Positions 41,523 through 51,071 of a DNA stretch of 64,000 nt are shown here, piece by piece (position 1 is the first letter of the stretch; each line of letters begins with the position of its first letter). Under the pieces are notes generated by a model. That model made no database searches. It saw nothing but the letters and a program-made list of their open reading frames with translations, and was not told the origin of the DNA. Source of the stretch: Marinobacter szutsaonensis (lineage in GTDB: Bacteria; Pseudomonadota; Gammaproteobacteria; Pseudomonadales; Oleiphilaceae); contig NZ_BAAAFC010000003.1 of assembly GCF_039523335.1 (NCBI RefSeq), positions 62,001 to 126,000 of the forward strand, given 5' to 3'. Position numbers and translations under genes: made by a program.

Positions 41523-42944
41523 ATGATACACCCCGTCATTATGGCCGGCGGCACCGGCTCCCGTCTCTGGCCGCTGTCAAGACAGCTGAACCCGAAGCAG
41601 TTCCTGAAACTGACGGACGAGCGGCTATCCATGCTGCAAATGACGGTCGCCAGACTAGACGGAATGGCCGCAGCGGACCCCCTGTTGATCTGTAACGAAG
41701 AACATCGGTTTCTCGCCGCAGAACAGATGCGTCAGTCCGGTTTTGACGATGCGCGCATCATTCTGGAACCCTGCGGCCGAAACACCGCACCCGCCATTGC
41801 TCTGGCGGCTCTCCAGATGGTCAACGAGCTCGGTGATGATGACGAAGACCCTCTGATGCTGGTTTTGGCGGCAGACCACCTGATTCAGGATGTGGCCGCG
41901 TTCCAGGCAGGCATTTCCCGGGCCATTCCCCTGGCGCAACAGGGCAGCCTGGTGACCTTCGGGATTGTACCGGGGCACCCGGAGACCGGATACGGCTACA
42001 TCCACCGCGGTTCGGAACTGGCTCCGGGATGCTTCGCGGTAGACAGCTTCGTGGAAAAGCCCGACCTGGATACCGCCCGGACATACCTCGCTTCCGGAGA
42101 CTATCTCTGGAACAGCGGAATGTTCCTGTTTGGTGCCCGACGCTATCTCAAGGAGCTGGAGAAACACCGGCCGGACATCCTCGCAATTTGCCGGGCGGCC
42201 GTTGACGATGCAAGTCAGGACCTCCATTTCACCCGCATCAATGCCAGTGTATTCGCCGACTGTCCCGAAGAGTCCATTGACTATGCCGTGATGGAAAAGA
42301 CCAGCGATGCGGCCGTAGTATCCCTCGATGCCGGCTGGAGTGATATCGGCTCATGGTCAGCCCTGTGGGAAGTCAGCGAGAAGGACGAGCGTGGCAACAG
42401 CTTCAGTGGTGATGTGATCGCCCATGAGACCAGCAACACCCTGGTGCGGGCAGACAGTCGCCTGGTCGCCACGGTTGGCGTGGAAGACCTGGTGATCATT
42501 GAAACCAAGGACGCGTTGCTGGTTGCCCACAAGGACAAGGTTCAGGACGTGAAAAAGGTTGTGGAGACCATCCGCAACGACGGTCGCCACGAACATATGA
42601 ATCACCGGGAAGTGTATCGTCCCTGGGGGGTTTACGATTCTATCGACAGTGGCAAGCGCTACCAGGTGAAGCGGATCACCGTAAAGCCCGGAGCCAAGCT
42701 GTCGGTCCAGATGCATCATCACCGCGCCGAGCACTGGATTGTCGTCAGTGGGACTGCCCAGGTCACCAACGGCGAGAAAACCTACCTGGTCACCGAAAAC
42801 CAGTCCACCTACATTCCAGTCGGCCAGGTACACTCCCTGGAGAACCCGGGCGTGATCGATCTTGAATTGATCGAGGTTCAGTCCGGTTCTTACCTGGGTG
42901 AGGACGACATTGTCCGGTTCGAGGACCTGTACGGCAGAACATGA
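41523..42944 (+). CDS. manC: Mannose-1-phosphate guanylyltransferase / mannose-6-phosphate isomerase
   Basis: The protein has 473 residues from the ATG at 41523 with GGAG 8 bases upstream; the frame extends 12 codons further with no support. The N-terminal nucleotidyltransferase domain has the signature [20 protein letters not shown]. The sugar-phosphate site is [10 protein letters not shown], with [10 protein letters not shown] next. A C-terminal cupin isomerase domain (about 340-473) includes [19 protein letters not shown]. It makes GDP-mannose, so mannose or a GDP-mannose-derived sugar is likely part of the surface glycan. It overlaps the next gene by 4 bases. Confidence 0.95.
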   Translation: MIHPVIMAGGTGSRLWPLSRQLNPKQFLKLTDERLSMLQMTVARLDGMAAADPLLICNEEHRFLAAEQMRQSGFDDARIILEPCGRNTAPAIALAALQMVNELGDDDEDPLMLVLAADHLIQDVAAFQAGISRAIPLAQQGSLVTFGIVPGHPETGYGYIHRGSELAPGCFAVDSFVEKPDLDTARTYLASGDYLWNSGMFLFGARRYLKELEKHRPDILAICRAAVDDASQDLHFTRINASVFADCPEESIDYAVMEKTSDAAVVSLDAGWSDIGSWSALWEVSEKDERGNSFSGDVIAHETSNTLVRADSRLVATVGVEDLVIIETKDALLVAHKDKVQDVKKVVETIRNDGRHEHMNHREVYRPWGVYDSIDSGKRYQVKRITVKPGAKLSVQMHHHRAEHWIVVSGTAQVTNGEKTYLVTENQSTYIPVGQVHSLENPGVIDLELIEVQSGSYLGEDDIVRFEDLYGRT

Positions 42945-43846
42945 GCAAGCTGAAGTATTTTCTCATTGCCGGCCTGCTTCGCATCGCGGGCTCAATGCCA
43001 TTGGGGCTTGCCCAATGGCTCGGAAAGCTCATTGGCCTGATTGCCTGGGCCCTCCCGACCAAATCCCGGAAGGTGACTGACACCAACATCGCCATTTGCC
43101 TGCCCGAACTCCCAGCCGACGAACAACATCGGCTCTCGAGGGATTCGATGGCGCATACGGGCATGACGTTGATGGAAATCCCGCTGATGTGGGAATGGCC
43201 GGTGGAGAAGTGCCTGGGCCTGATCAAGGAAACCCGCGGACTCGAACTCGTGGACGAGGCCCTGGCTTCCGGGAAGGGCCTGATATTGCTTGCCCCACAC
43301 CTGGGGAACTGGGAACTGGCCGGGCTGTTCTTCTCCTCACGCTACAAGATGGCAGCTCTTTACAGCCCCCCTCACCTGCCGGAATTCGAAGATTACATGA
43401 TCCGGGTACGGGGTAGACTGGGCTCGGAACTGGTGCGCGGTGATCGGCGCGGCCTGACCCGACTGATGGCCATTCTCAAACAGGGTGGCGTGGCCGGCAT
43501 CCTCCCGGATCAATCGCCCAGAGGTAAAACCAACGCCTTTGCCCCGTTTTTCGGCATGGAGGTGAAAACCATGACCCTGGTGAGCAAACTGATCCAGAAA
43601 ACCGGCGCACAGGCGCTTGTGACCTACGCCGAACGGTTGCCGGACGGGAAGGGCTTCCGCATTCTGGTGACCGAAGCCGAGTCCGGCATGGGCGATGCCG
43701 ACGCCGTTTTGGCGGCAACCGCACTGAATCAATCGGTTGAAAAAGTGGTGCGGATGTCTCCAGAGCAATACCAATGGGAATACAAACGACTGCGGCATCG
43801 CCCCCCCGGTGAAACGAATCCCTACAACCCGGACCGGGTTTGCTGA
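42941..43846 (+). CDS. LpxL/HtrB-family lipid A late acyltransferase (copy 2)
   Basis: The protein has 301 residues. The N-terminal membrane segment is about 5-38. The HX4E motif in [13 protein letters not shown] (near 123-128) and the IMRVRGRLG-like and [20 protein letters not shown] blocks are those of LpxL/LpxM enzymes. It is clearly a paralogue of the acyltransferase at 36483 but not close to it. It is translationally coupled to manC by an ATGA overlap, which is an unusual partner for a lipid A acyltransferase. Confidence 0.93.
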   Translation: MSKLKYFLIAGLLRIAGSMPLGLAQWLGKLIGLIAWALPTKSRKVTDTNIAICLPELPADEQHRLSRDSMAHTGMTLMEIPLMWEWPVEKCLGLIKETRGLELVDEALASGKGLILLAPHLGNWELAGLFFSSRYKMAALYSPPHLPEFEDYMIRVRGRLGSELVRGDRRGLTRLMAILKQGGVAGILPDQSPRGKTNAFAPFFGMEVKTMTLVSKLIQKTGAQALVTYAERLPDGKGFRILVTEAESGMGDADAVLAATALNQSVEKVVRMSPEQYQWEYKRLRHRPPGETNPYNPDRVC

Positions 43847-43885
43847 GCCACACTCCTGCAAGCTCACCAGATGTAACAAGGACTG

Positions 43886-45916
43886 ATGGAAGCCCAGATG
43901 ACACGTCTACCCCAATTCCTCCTGCCCGCATTACTCATGACAGGTCTGGGCGGTGCCCTCGTTTCCTCCAGCATCCTGGCCGGCGCCACGGCACTGCTGG
44001 CCATTGCCGGGATCACTCTGACGATCCGGAAATCCCTGCACCGGTCCGGCTGGGAGGTCCCAAAGGAGTTGAGGCTGCTCCATTTCGCCTTCTGGTTTTT
44101 TGTATTGGTAAGTTTCTGTTCCTGGACGCTCGAAGGCTTCAGCTACGAGGGCGGGAAAAACCTCGGCACCCATGCCCGCCTTATCCTTTTCTGGCCATTG
44201 GTCGTGGCACTCACCTTTGTCGGGATCAAGGCGAGGGGCACCTTTGTGGCGCTGTCCCTGGTATCCATCTCGGTGATCGCCATGTTCCTCCTTGCCCTGG
44301 CGGACCGCAATGGCGCCATTGAAAAACTGTTGAGCATCCGTTTCGGCGCGGGCATCAATCCGATCAGCTTCGGCAATCTTGCGTTGCTGGGCGGCATGCT
44401 TACCCTGACGGGTGGCTTCTTCTTCGCCCGCAGCAAGCGCCTTGTGCCGGCCACCCTGCTCTTTGTGCTGGGCCTGAGCGCCGTGGTCATCTCGATGCTT
44501 TCGGAAACGCGCAGCAACCTGGTCGCCCTGCCCTTCCTCTCGCTACTACTGCTGCCGCTGGTCGGCAAAAAGTGGCGCATTGGCGGCGCTGTGATTATTG
44601 CAGTGCTGGTAGTCGCTACGGCGGTCAGCAGTGACAGGCTATCCCGCTCTTTTGATCAACTTTTGGGCGGAGGGAAACTGGATAATTCTATGGAGATCCG
44701 GTTCGAGGTCTGGGAACTGGCCTGGAACATGTTCCTGGAAGAGCCCTTCACCGGCGCCGGCATGGGAGGCTACACCCAGGGAGCGGAAGCTGCCGTGGCA
44801 GCGGGCGAGGCGAGTCACAGAGTCGGCGCATGTTGCACCGGCCACGCGCACAATGACTTGCTGAACAATGCCGCCATGAGTGGAATACCGGGGGTACTGA
44901 GCTGGGCATTCCTGATTTTCATCCCGCTGGCAATCTTTGCCCGCAACCTGTTCAGCAAACACGCTCCCACAGCGCACATTGCCGTTGCAGGTACCATGGT
45001 ACCGACCGGCTACCTGATGTTCGGGCTCACGGAAGCCACGTTTGACCGGAGCCTGTTCCTGACCTTCTACCTGCTGGCAACAGCCGGCCTGGCTTCAGCT
45101 CTGTTCACTGAGCTTCGCGCTTCCTATCACCGTGAACGTCGCGTCAAGGTCTCTGCCACCGTCATCACGATGAACGAGGAAGACCACATTGCCGACTGCC
45201 TGCAGTCGGCCCGCCTGGTGGCTGATGAGATCATTGTTCTTGACAGTGGCAGCAGTGACCGGACAGCGGAAATTGCCAGACAGTACGCCGATATTGTCGA
45301 AGTTACCGACTGGCCCGGTTTCGGAATCCAGAAGCAGCGGGCACTGGAGAAGGCAACCGGAGACTGGGTACTTTCCCTGGATGCGGACGAGCGGATCACG
45401 CCCGAGCTTGCCCGGGAGATCAACCATCATCTCGCCGATCCCGATGCGGACGCCTACAAACTGCCCTGGGCCGTAACCATCTATGGCAAACGCCTGGATT
45501 TCGGGCGCAGCGGGCGAGCACCTTTGCGCCTGTTTCGTCGCGAGGGAGTGCGTTTCTCCGATGCCCTCGTTCACGAACGAATCCTGATTCCGGAAGGTCG
45601 TAAAATCAAAACACTGAGAGGACGGTTGACCCATTACACCCACCGGGACTTTGGCCACTCTCTGGAGAAAAGCGCGAAATACGCCTGGCTCGGTTCACTG
45701 GAAAAGCATCGAAGAGGAAAGAAAACGCGGACCATGATCTATCCCACCTTGCGTGGGCTTATGACATTTATCCAGGTCTATTTCATCCGGTTCGGCTTTC
45801 TGGATGGTGCTGTCGGCTACCTGACGGCGGTCACCTATGCCCAGGTGACCTTCAACAAATATGCAGGGTTGTGGACATTAGGTCGCCCGGCGCAAGACAA
45901 CCGGAACACCGAATAG
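43886..45916 (+). CDS. O-antigen ligase (WaaL-like) fused to a GT2 glycosyltransferase
   Basis: The protein has 676 residues; an ATG at 43898 is an alternative start. Residues 1 to about 405 have some 10-11 hydrophobic segments and the Wzy_C/ligase region: ETRSNLVALPFLS near 210 and a large periplasmic loop with GAGMGGYTQGAEA and GHAHNDLLNNAAMSGIPG (His near 319-321), the catalytic HN-L pattern of ligases. From about 416 a complete WaaE/LgtF-like GT2 domain follows (VSATVITMNEEDHIADCLQS, EIIVLDSGSSDRTAEIARQY, LSLDADERITPEL). The linker is under 15 residues. Ligases act in the periplasm and GT2 enzymes in the cytoplasm, so the two halves must lie on opposite sides of the membrane. Confidence 0.92.
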   Translation: MEAQMTRLPQFLLPALLMTGLGGALVSSSILAGATALLAIAGITLTIRKSLHRSGWEVPKELRLLHFAFWFFVLVSFCSWTLEGFSYEGGKNLGTHARLILFWPLVVALTFVGIKARGTFVALSLVSISVIAMFLLALADRNGAIEKLLSIRFGAGINPISFGNLALLGGMLTLTGGFFFARSKRLVPATLLFVLGLSAVVISMLSETRSNLVALPFLSLLLLPLVGKKWRIGGAVIIAVLVVATAVSSDRLSRSFDQLLGGGKLDNSMEIRFEVWELAWNMFLEEPFTGAGMGGYTQGAEAAVAAGEASHRVGACCTGHAHNDLLNNAAMSGIPGVLSWAFLIFIPLAIFARNLFSKHAPTAHIAVAGTMVPTGYLMFGLTEATFDRSLFLTFYLLATAGLASALFTELRASYHRERRVKVSATVITMNEEDHIADCLQSARLVADEIIVLDSGSSDRTAEIARQYADIVEVTDWPGFGIQKQRALEKATGDWVLSLDADERITPELAREINHHLADPDADAYKLPWAVTIYGKRLDFGRSGRAPLRLFRREGVRFSDALVHERILIPEGRKIKTLRGRLTHYTHRDFGHSLEKSAKYAWLGSLEKHRRGKKTRTMIYPTLRGLMTFIQVYFIRFGFLDGAVGYLTAVTYAQVTFNKYAGLWTLGRPAQDNRNTE

Positions 45917-45927
45917 CGACTGCGAAA

Positions 45928-45953
45928 ACCAACCCCGGCATCAGAGCCGGGTT
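45928..45953. terminator. Hairpin between convergent glycan genes
   Basis: An AACCCCGGC ... GCCGGGTT stem with a short loop lies between the fusion gene and the convergent gene, overlapping the latter's last codons. An A-run precedes it on the plus strand, giving a T-rich end for minus transcripts. Confidence 0.6.
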
Positions 45954-46930
45954 GTCTCTACCCCTATGCCCCGAAACATGCTCTGGATCTCACTGTAAAA
46001 CGGGAGTTTTGCCGCAAGAACCGCATCATCGATCTGATAGACGGAGAGCTCCGGAAAAATCTTCTTTAGCGTAAACAGGGCTGTCGAAGTGAAACTGTAG
46101 AAGGCTATGTATGGCTCCCGGGACAGCGACACCTCAACTTCAATGGGCCAACGAGGAGAAGATCTCAGCTCAACAGGAAATTCCGCCAAAGTTTGTTCCA
46201 GCTCCCGGCGCCGCTCTTTACGGTGCATAAAATAGACAATCCGCGCATCCGGGTGCCGTTCGACCACATGAGCCAGCTGAGATCGCATTTGCTTTAAACG
46301 GTCTTGCCCCCCGAACGGCTGACCAATAAATCCCACGAGAGGAATTCCCTCCTTTCCCTCCGTTCGCGGCGGAAAGATTTGACGAAATACCGGGAAATCG
46401 TGAGTCTCAACATCCACTTTAGTGGAGCTCTCCAGAGGAAAACAGGTGAAGAAACTTACCCTGTCAGGAATAATGCCCTGCAGATCAACTCCAAGCCTTG
46501 CCAGTAGCCTCCGCTTGCCCTCGGTGATCCTAGAGGCGAGCCCCTCACTATGAATTGCATGGTAGTACCTGACCGTTGCAAGGCCATCGTCAACGAAGAT
46601 CAGTTGCTTCCAGGCCAACCCCAGGTAAAAAGCTTCGTGAATCCAGCTGGACTTATTCCCGATGAACAGTCGATCGATCCGGTGGCCTGACAGTCTCCGG
46701 AAAGCAGATCTCAGGCGCAGATAAAAAGTACTTTTCTTCAGATAGATTGTCTGGATATCGCTGAGGCGCAACCTGTCCAGCAGGAACGCCATCTGGTTTT
46801 CGGTGACCTTGTTGTCAGGCCTGGCGATAATCAACAGGCAGGATGAGGCCTCACATTCATATCGGGCACGGGCTTCAGCACAACTGATAAGCTGCAACGG
46901 TGTGCTGGCAACGAAAACGTTCAGATTCAT
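45941..46930 (-). CDS. Sialyltransferase-like protein (GT52 / polysialyltransferase-like)
   Basis: The protein has 329 residues. The N-terminus MNLNVFVASTPLQLISCAEA resembles the TPLQL-type start of bacterial GT52 and polysialyltransferase-like proteins. ARIVYFMHRKERRRELEQTL (HR near 238) and EPYIAFYSFTSTALFTLKKI (the late Ser/Thr-rich motif) match the same group. No membrane segment. No sialic acid biosynthesis genes are in the window, so a different activated sugar or phosphate donor is possible. It is the last gene of a four-gene minus-strand operon; its ATG overlaps the previous gene by 4 bases. Family assignment is from motif memory only. Confidence 0.55.
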   Translation of the reverse strand: MNLNVFVASTPLQLISCAEARARYECEASSCLLIIARPDNKVTENQMAFLLDRLRLSDIQTIYLKKSTFYLRLRSAFRRLSGHRIDRLFIGNKSSWIHEAFYLGLAWKQLIFVDDGLATVRYYHAIHSEGLASRITEGKRRLLARLGVDLQGIIPDRVSFFTCFPLESSTKVDVETHDFPVFRQIFPPRTEGKEGIPLVGFIGQPFGGQDRLKQMRSQLAHVVERHPDARIVYFMHRKERRRELEQTLAEFPVELRSSPRWPIEVEVSLSREPYIAFYSFTSTALFTLKKIFPELSVYQIDDAVLAAKLPFYSEIQSMFRGIGVETTRL

Positions 46931-48000
46931 TCACTCCTTCGCATTTTTTTCAATTCCTTCGTCAACCGTCGCCTGACCTTGAGCTTTCGAACCAGATTCA
47001 TCGGCTTTCGTTCCAACCCTGACTGCTGGTGCACGAGGAAATCCTCGACCGCATCCAATACACGAGAACTGGACCTGCCATCCCGGTAACTGTGCAGTTC
47101 CTCACAGAGCGAGCGAGTTGCCGCCATCAGATCTTCCGGATACGTCAGCGCCTTTTCCAGTGCCGTTTCAACATCGTCTACCCGGTCCACGTCGATCAGG
47201 TAGGGGCCAGGCATTTTGGTCCTGAACGTCACTACGGGGCGGTCGAGGAACATGAATTCGAACATGATGGAAGACGTATCACAAAGCATGACATCCGCCT
47301 CTGGCAGTATCGGCAGCAGATCTTCATCACTTTCAACAAATCTCAGGTTTTCCCCTGCCAGCTGCCGATACCGCTCCACAACGTCCGGATCCATTTTCGG
47401 GTGCAGGGTCACGATAAACTTCCAACGCCCACTGCGCGAAAGCTCACCGATTTTTTCAACCAGATCCGGTGCTGATGTCACGGAACGGCTGAATGTTGAG
47501 GCGTAAAAAACAACCGGGAGGTCATCAGGTTGCCGCTCCCGCGGGCCTTCAACCGACCTGGACAACAGCGGGTCCAGTTTGGGCCAACCGGTATGGGCTA
47601 CTGCAAAGTGCCGATACTTATCTGCGAGCTCCCGGAATTTGGCGGTATCCTTTTCTGCGTGGGTACAGTAAAGGTCAAACCAGCCACGAATCCGGTAATG
47701 ATCGCTCTCGTCCTCACTGCTGTGTCCCCGTTTGTTCCTGGCCATACCATGGAAGACCTCGACCTTGATTCCGGGGAAAAAGTACGGCACCCAGTCGCCG
47801 GGCACGAAGGTGGCATCCGCCTTGTATTCCATCACCTCCTGCACGGTTTTCAGATGTCGTTCATCAGGCCCGAGAGGATCGGTAGTACACCCGGCAACAA
47901 ACCAGGCAGACTCATGGCCACGACGCCTTATCTCGTCCTGTAGTGGCCGAAGAATAGAGTAGGAATAGGGTTGATTCACGAAAAATAGAAAACGACGCAT
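46927..48000 (-). CDS. CDP-glycerol glycerophosphotransferase-like protein
   Basis: The protein has 357 residues. Its GT-B-like arrangement has VEVFHGMARNKRGHS near 80 (the HG-x4-K type motif), VVFYASTFSRSVTS, FIVTLHPKMDPDVVERY near 195 and the C-terminal signature DVMLCDTSSIMFEFMFLDRP near 240. These match the Glyphos_transf (TagB/TagF, PF04464) family, which transfers polyol phosphates from CDP-activated donors. The C-terminus is strongly basic (VRKLKVRRRLTKELKKMRR), suited to membrane binding. In a Gram-negative this could add glycerol-phosphate or a related group to the core. It overlaps the next gene by 4 bases and abuts the previous one. Confidence 0.82.
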   Translation of the reverse strand: MRRFLFFVNQPYSYSILRPLQDEIRRRGHESAWFVAGCTTDPLGPDERHLKTVQEVMEYKADATFVPGDWVPYFFPGIKVEVFHGMARNKRGHSSEDESDHYRIRGWFDLYCTHAEKDTAKFRELADKYRHFAVAHTGWPKLDPLLSRSVEGPRERQPDDLPVVFYASTFSRSVTSAPDLVEKIGELSRSGRWKFIVTLHPKMDPDVVERYRQLAGENLRFVESDEDLLPILPEADVMLCDTSSIMFEFMFLDRPVVTFRTKMPGPYLIDVDRVDDVETALEKALTYPEDLMAATRSLCEELHSYRDGRSSSRVLDAVEDFLVHQQSGLERKPMNLVRKLKVRRRLTKELKKMRRSE

Positions 48001-49122
48001 TCAGTCTCTGCCGGTCAAGGATTTATAAAGTTCACCGGTCTCGCGAACGGTTTGCGAGGTGTGGAAGCGCGTCGCGATCCGCTCTTTTGCAGCCGCCCCC
48101 ATCCGGCCGAGAAGATCACGGTCCCGATAAAGCTGCGCAATGGCCTCCGACAATGCAGAGGCGTCTTTTTGCGGCACAACCAGCCCACTCACTCCGTTTT
48201 CGACCAGTTCGGGCATTCCGCCTACCCGGGTGACTACCGGAGCCACGCCATATGCCATGGCTTCTATGACGGCCCTGGGGAGCCCTTCTCGTTCGATGGA
48301 AGGCAGTACAAAGACATCACTGGCCGCGGCGATGCCCGGAGCATCCTGTCGATAACCGGTGAAATGGATCCGTTCGGGGTGCTTCGTGCCGGCTACCTGG
48401 GACTTTAGCTCCTCATTGTTGATCACATCACCCACCAGAAGCAGGTGTGCCTCAACATCCTCAGGCAGCTCATCAATTGCTTTGACAAGAACATCAAAGC
48501 CTTTTCGGGGTCGGTCCCGGCCGGTGCAGCAAACCACGAAGGCACCTTCTGGCACTCCGAACTGGCCCAGGTCCGAGGGAGGGTCCTGATACCAATCAAG
48601 ATCATGCCCCTTGTAGATTCGCTGAAGTTTCTTCGACGGGATACGCATCCAGAGAAAACGGACGTCCTCCGCCAAATGCTCTTTGATGGCATCTGCCACG
48701 CACACGATCTTGCTGACCCTGGGATGCAGGAAGGTTATCCAGGACTCGGGATTGAGGAAACTGATATTCCCGATCACCCCACGATAGGCCACCACACGGA
48801 TATCAGTACCTTTTGAGGCCCGTAGTCCGCAGGCAAGGGCCCTGGGATTAAAGGCATGAATGATGTCGTATTGCTTGCGGGCCAACTGCTCCCGGATGGC
48901 AGCGGTACCCTCTTTGTCAAAGCGGCTTTTCAACGCCATGGGCTGGGCAACGAGACCTTCATCCACCAATCGCTGATAGTTTCGCCCCTTGGGATTGCAC
49001 ATGACATCCACACCAAACCCGGCGCTTCTCAAACCGATGAACAGCTCGGTTTCAGGGCGGTCACAGGCATCCGTCAGACACAGAATGGCTGGCAGTGCAC
49101 GGTTTTGCTGCTGATCGCTCAA
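48001..49122 (-). CDS. Glycosyltransferase, family 4 type
   Basis: The protein has 373 residues. The N-terminal domain begins AILCLTDACDRPETELFIGL and has QYDIIHAFNPRALACGLRAS. The donor domain has VVCCTGRDRPRKGFDVLVKA near 185, FTGYRQDAPGIAAASDVFVL and the EX7E motif EREGLPRAVIEAMAYGVAPVV near 285. It is probably a core or surface-glycan transferase. It starts 4 bases inside the end of the Kdo kinase gene and ends immediately before the CDP-glycerol-transferase-like gene, so the four genes form one tightly packed unit. Confidence 0.92.
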   Translation of the reverse strand: MSDQQQNRALPAILCLTDACDRPETELFIGLRSAGFGVDVMCNPKGRNYQRLVDEGLVAQPMALKSRFDKEGTAAIREQLARKQYDIIHAFNPRALACGLRASKGTDIRVVAYRGVIGNISFLNPESWITFLHPRVSKIVCVADAIKEHLAEDVRFLWMRIPSKKLQRIYKGHDLDWYQDPPSDLGQFGVPEGAFVVCCTGRDRPRKGFDVLVKAIDELPEDVEAHLLLVGDVINNEELKSQVAGTKHPERIHFTGYRQDAPGIAAASDVFVLPSIEREGLPRAVIEAMAYGVAPVVTRVGGMPELVENGVSGLVVPQKDASALSEAIAQLYRDRDLLGRMGAAAKERIATRFHTSQTVRETGELYKSLTGRD

Positions 49123-49841
49123 GAGGTTTGGCTCCCGTTATATCCGTTCATGAATGAATCCCACACCCTATCCAGGGCTGAATTGCCCGCCACCTTCCGG
49201 ATCGAACGGGCGAAACGCTCAAGGTTACCGGCTTTCCACTTTTCTGCCGCTTGGTCCGGCATGATACGCCCCTTGTCAAAATCAATCAGGAAGTAGGTAC
49301 CGTCTCTCACCAGAACATTGAAACAGTTCAGGTCGGCGTGGTGCACACCGGCATCATGAAAGCGGCGAATTGTTGCCCCAAGGACTTCCCAGTCAGCGAC
49401 GTCAAGCCGGGGTATCAGATCGGCCAGGGGAGTTGTACCTTCCAGGCGCTCAATGATAATTGCGGCCTGGTACAGGAACGCCGAGACCTTCCGGTACCAT
49501 GCCGCAACCGGCCTCGGAACCGGCAGCCCCATGACGACCAGGCGATCAAGCAGACGAAACTCGGCAAAAGAACGGACATCCTGCTCGCGGGCGAACACAT
49601 AACTCTGCTCGGAAATCCGTGCTACAAGACCACCACGGCGGTACTCGCGCAGTACCACCTGCCCCGTGCCGGTATCGATAAACCAGGCTCCACCGCGACC
49701 TCCACTGCTTACCGGTTGCGCCTTTGCCCCCCAGAACTCGGGACGGAACCAGTCAAAGGTTACCCGGCCCTCATAGTCGGGATGGACCAACAGCACGGAG
49801 CCCTCTTCCCGCAAACAGATTTCGGATTCAGCCATGGTCAT
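49119..49841 (-). CDS. kdkA: Kdo kinase (3-deoxy-D-manno-octulosonic acid kinase)
   Basis: The protein has 240 residues from the ATG at 49841; an ATG two codons later (49835) is possible, and the frame to 49946 is too long for the family. The kinase fold shows the Gly-rich GGRGGAWFIDT near 46, Lys/Arg in VVLREYRRGG, the catalytic loop FHDAGVHHADLNCFNVLV near 165 and metal-binding FLIDFDKGRIM near 187. KdkA phosphorylates Kdo when a single Kdo is present, as in Haemophilus. It is the first gene of a four-gene minus operon and divergent from the heptosyltransferase gene. Confidence 0.9.
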   Translation of the reverse strand: MTMAESEICLREEGSVLLVHPDYEGRVTFDWFRPEFWGAKAQPVSSGGRGGAWFIDTGTGQVVLREYRRGGLVARISEQSYVFAREQDVRSFAEFRLLDRLVVMGLPVPRPVAAWYRKVSAFLYQAAIIIERLEGTTPLADLIPRLDVADWEVLGATIRRFHDAGVHHADLNCFNVLVRDGTYFLIDFDKGRIMPDQAAEKWKAGNLERFARSIRKVAGNSALDRVWDSFMNGYNGSQTS

Positions 49842-49991
49842 CCGGACACCAGAACAGACACGACAACACTCGGCCCGGGCGCCCTTCGGGACCTTCGCCG
49901 GCGAGTACGATAGAATGGCGGCCAGTTTACCAATGATTACCGGCAAAGCTCCACAAACCCGCTGCCTGAACCCTTAACGGATTGTTATCTG

Positions 49992-51071
49992 ATGAAGTCT
50001 ATCTGCATTCTCCGATTGTCTGCTATTGGCGATGTCACCCATGTGATTCCGGTGGTACTCAGCCTCCAGGAACAACTGCCGGACGTAAAAATCACCTGGG
50101 TGATTGGAAAGATCGAAGCCAAACTGATCGGCGACCTGCCAGGAGTCGAGTTCATCATATTTGACAAGAAAGCGGGGCGGGCAGGCTACGCGGATCTGCG
50201 CAGACAAATGAAAGGGCGCAGGTTCGATGCCTTGCTGCACATGCAAGTGGCATTCCGCGCCAACCTGGCATCCGCCTGTATCCCTGCAAAAACCCGGGTC
50301 GGTTACGACAAGGCCCGGAGCAAGGATCTCCACAGTCTTTTCATCAACCGGCGTATAGCGCCCGCGGCACAGCAACACGTCCGTGACTGCCTTGCCAGCT
50401 TCCTGCCGCCCCTGGGACTCCAGGCAGCACCTCCCCGCTGGACAATTCCCCTGAGCGAATCAGACCGGGAGTTTGCCAGAGCGCATCTGGCCACGGATCG
50501 GCGGAACCTGGTGATCAGTCCGTGTGCCAGCCATCGACTCAGGAACTGGCCCACCGAACGTTACGCGCAGATTGCGGACCATGCGATCAGACAGCACGGA
50601 ATGAAGGTAATCCTGGTGGGTAGCCCAGCTCCGTTCGAACTCGAATATTGCGCCGCGATCGAGTCGGCCATGAAAGAGAAAGCCCATAATATCTGCGGCA
50701 AGGACACCCTGAAGCAACTGACGGCCCTTATGACCGAGGCCGATCTGGTAATCGCACCGGACACCGGCCCCGCTCATATCGCCAGCGCCGTCGATACCGA
50801 TGTCATCGGGCTGTTCGCAGCCAGCAACCCCAACCGCTCAGGGCCCTACAATTCCCTGCAGTGGTGTGTAAACCGGTATCCGGACGCGCTGAAAAAGTTT
50901 ACCGGCAAGACGGTAGAAGAAGCCCGTTGGGGGGCCAAGGCGGAATTCGAGGGGGCAATGGAACTGGTGACTGTCGAGGATGTGGCCGAAACGCTGGATC
51001 GGTGGGTCAGCGTGAACAGGGGATTAAACAAGGGGTCAGATGAAAGCGTTCATCTGACCCCGTCTTCCTGA
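49992..51071 (+). CDS. Lipopolysaccharide heptosyltransferase, GT9 family
   Basis: The protein has 359 residues. N-terminal ICILRLSAIGDVTHVIPVVL is the GT9 acceptor-domain signature. The donor ADP-heptose domain has LVISPCASHRLRNWPTERYA near 180 and LVIAPDTGPAHIASAVDTDV near 250. It is close to WaaC/WaaF; which heptose it adds cannot be told. The last dozen residues (NKGSDESVHLTPSS) are encoded by a copy of the 30-bp palindrome, which also sits next to the stop codon. The real functional C-terminus is probably LDRWVSVNRG. Confidence 0.94.
   Translation: MKSICILRLSAIGDVTHVIPVVLSLQEQLPDVKITWVIGKIEAKLIGDLPGVEFIIFDKKAGRAGYADLRRQMKGRRFDALLHMQVAFRANLASACIPAKTRVGYDKARSKDLHSLFINRRIAPAAQQHVRDCLASFLPPLGLQAAPPRWTIPLSESDREFARAHLATDRRNLVISPCASHRLRNWPTERYAQIADHAIRQHGMKVILVGSPAPFELEYCAAIESAMKEKAHNICGKDTLKQLTALMTEADLVIAPDTGPAHIASAVDTDVIGLFAASNPNRSGPYNSLQWCVNRYPDALKKFTGKTVEEARWGAKAEFEGAMELVTVEDVAETLDRWVSVNRGLNKGSDESVHLTPSS

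Noticed and set aside
43886..45916. Possible annotation artefact: two genes joined by a missed stop
   Set aside because: The reading frame is continuous across the junction and no start codon with a ribosome-binding site is evident at the GT2 part, so a true fusion is preferred.
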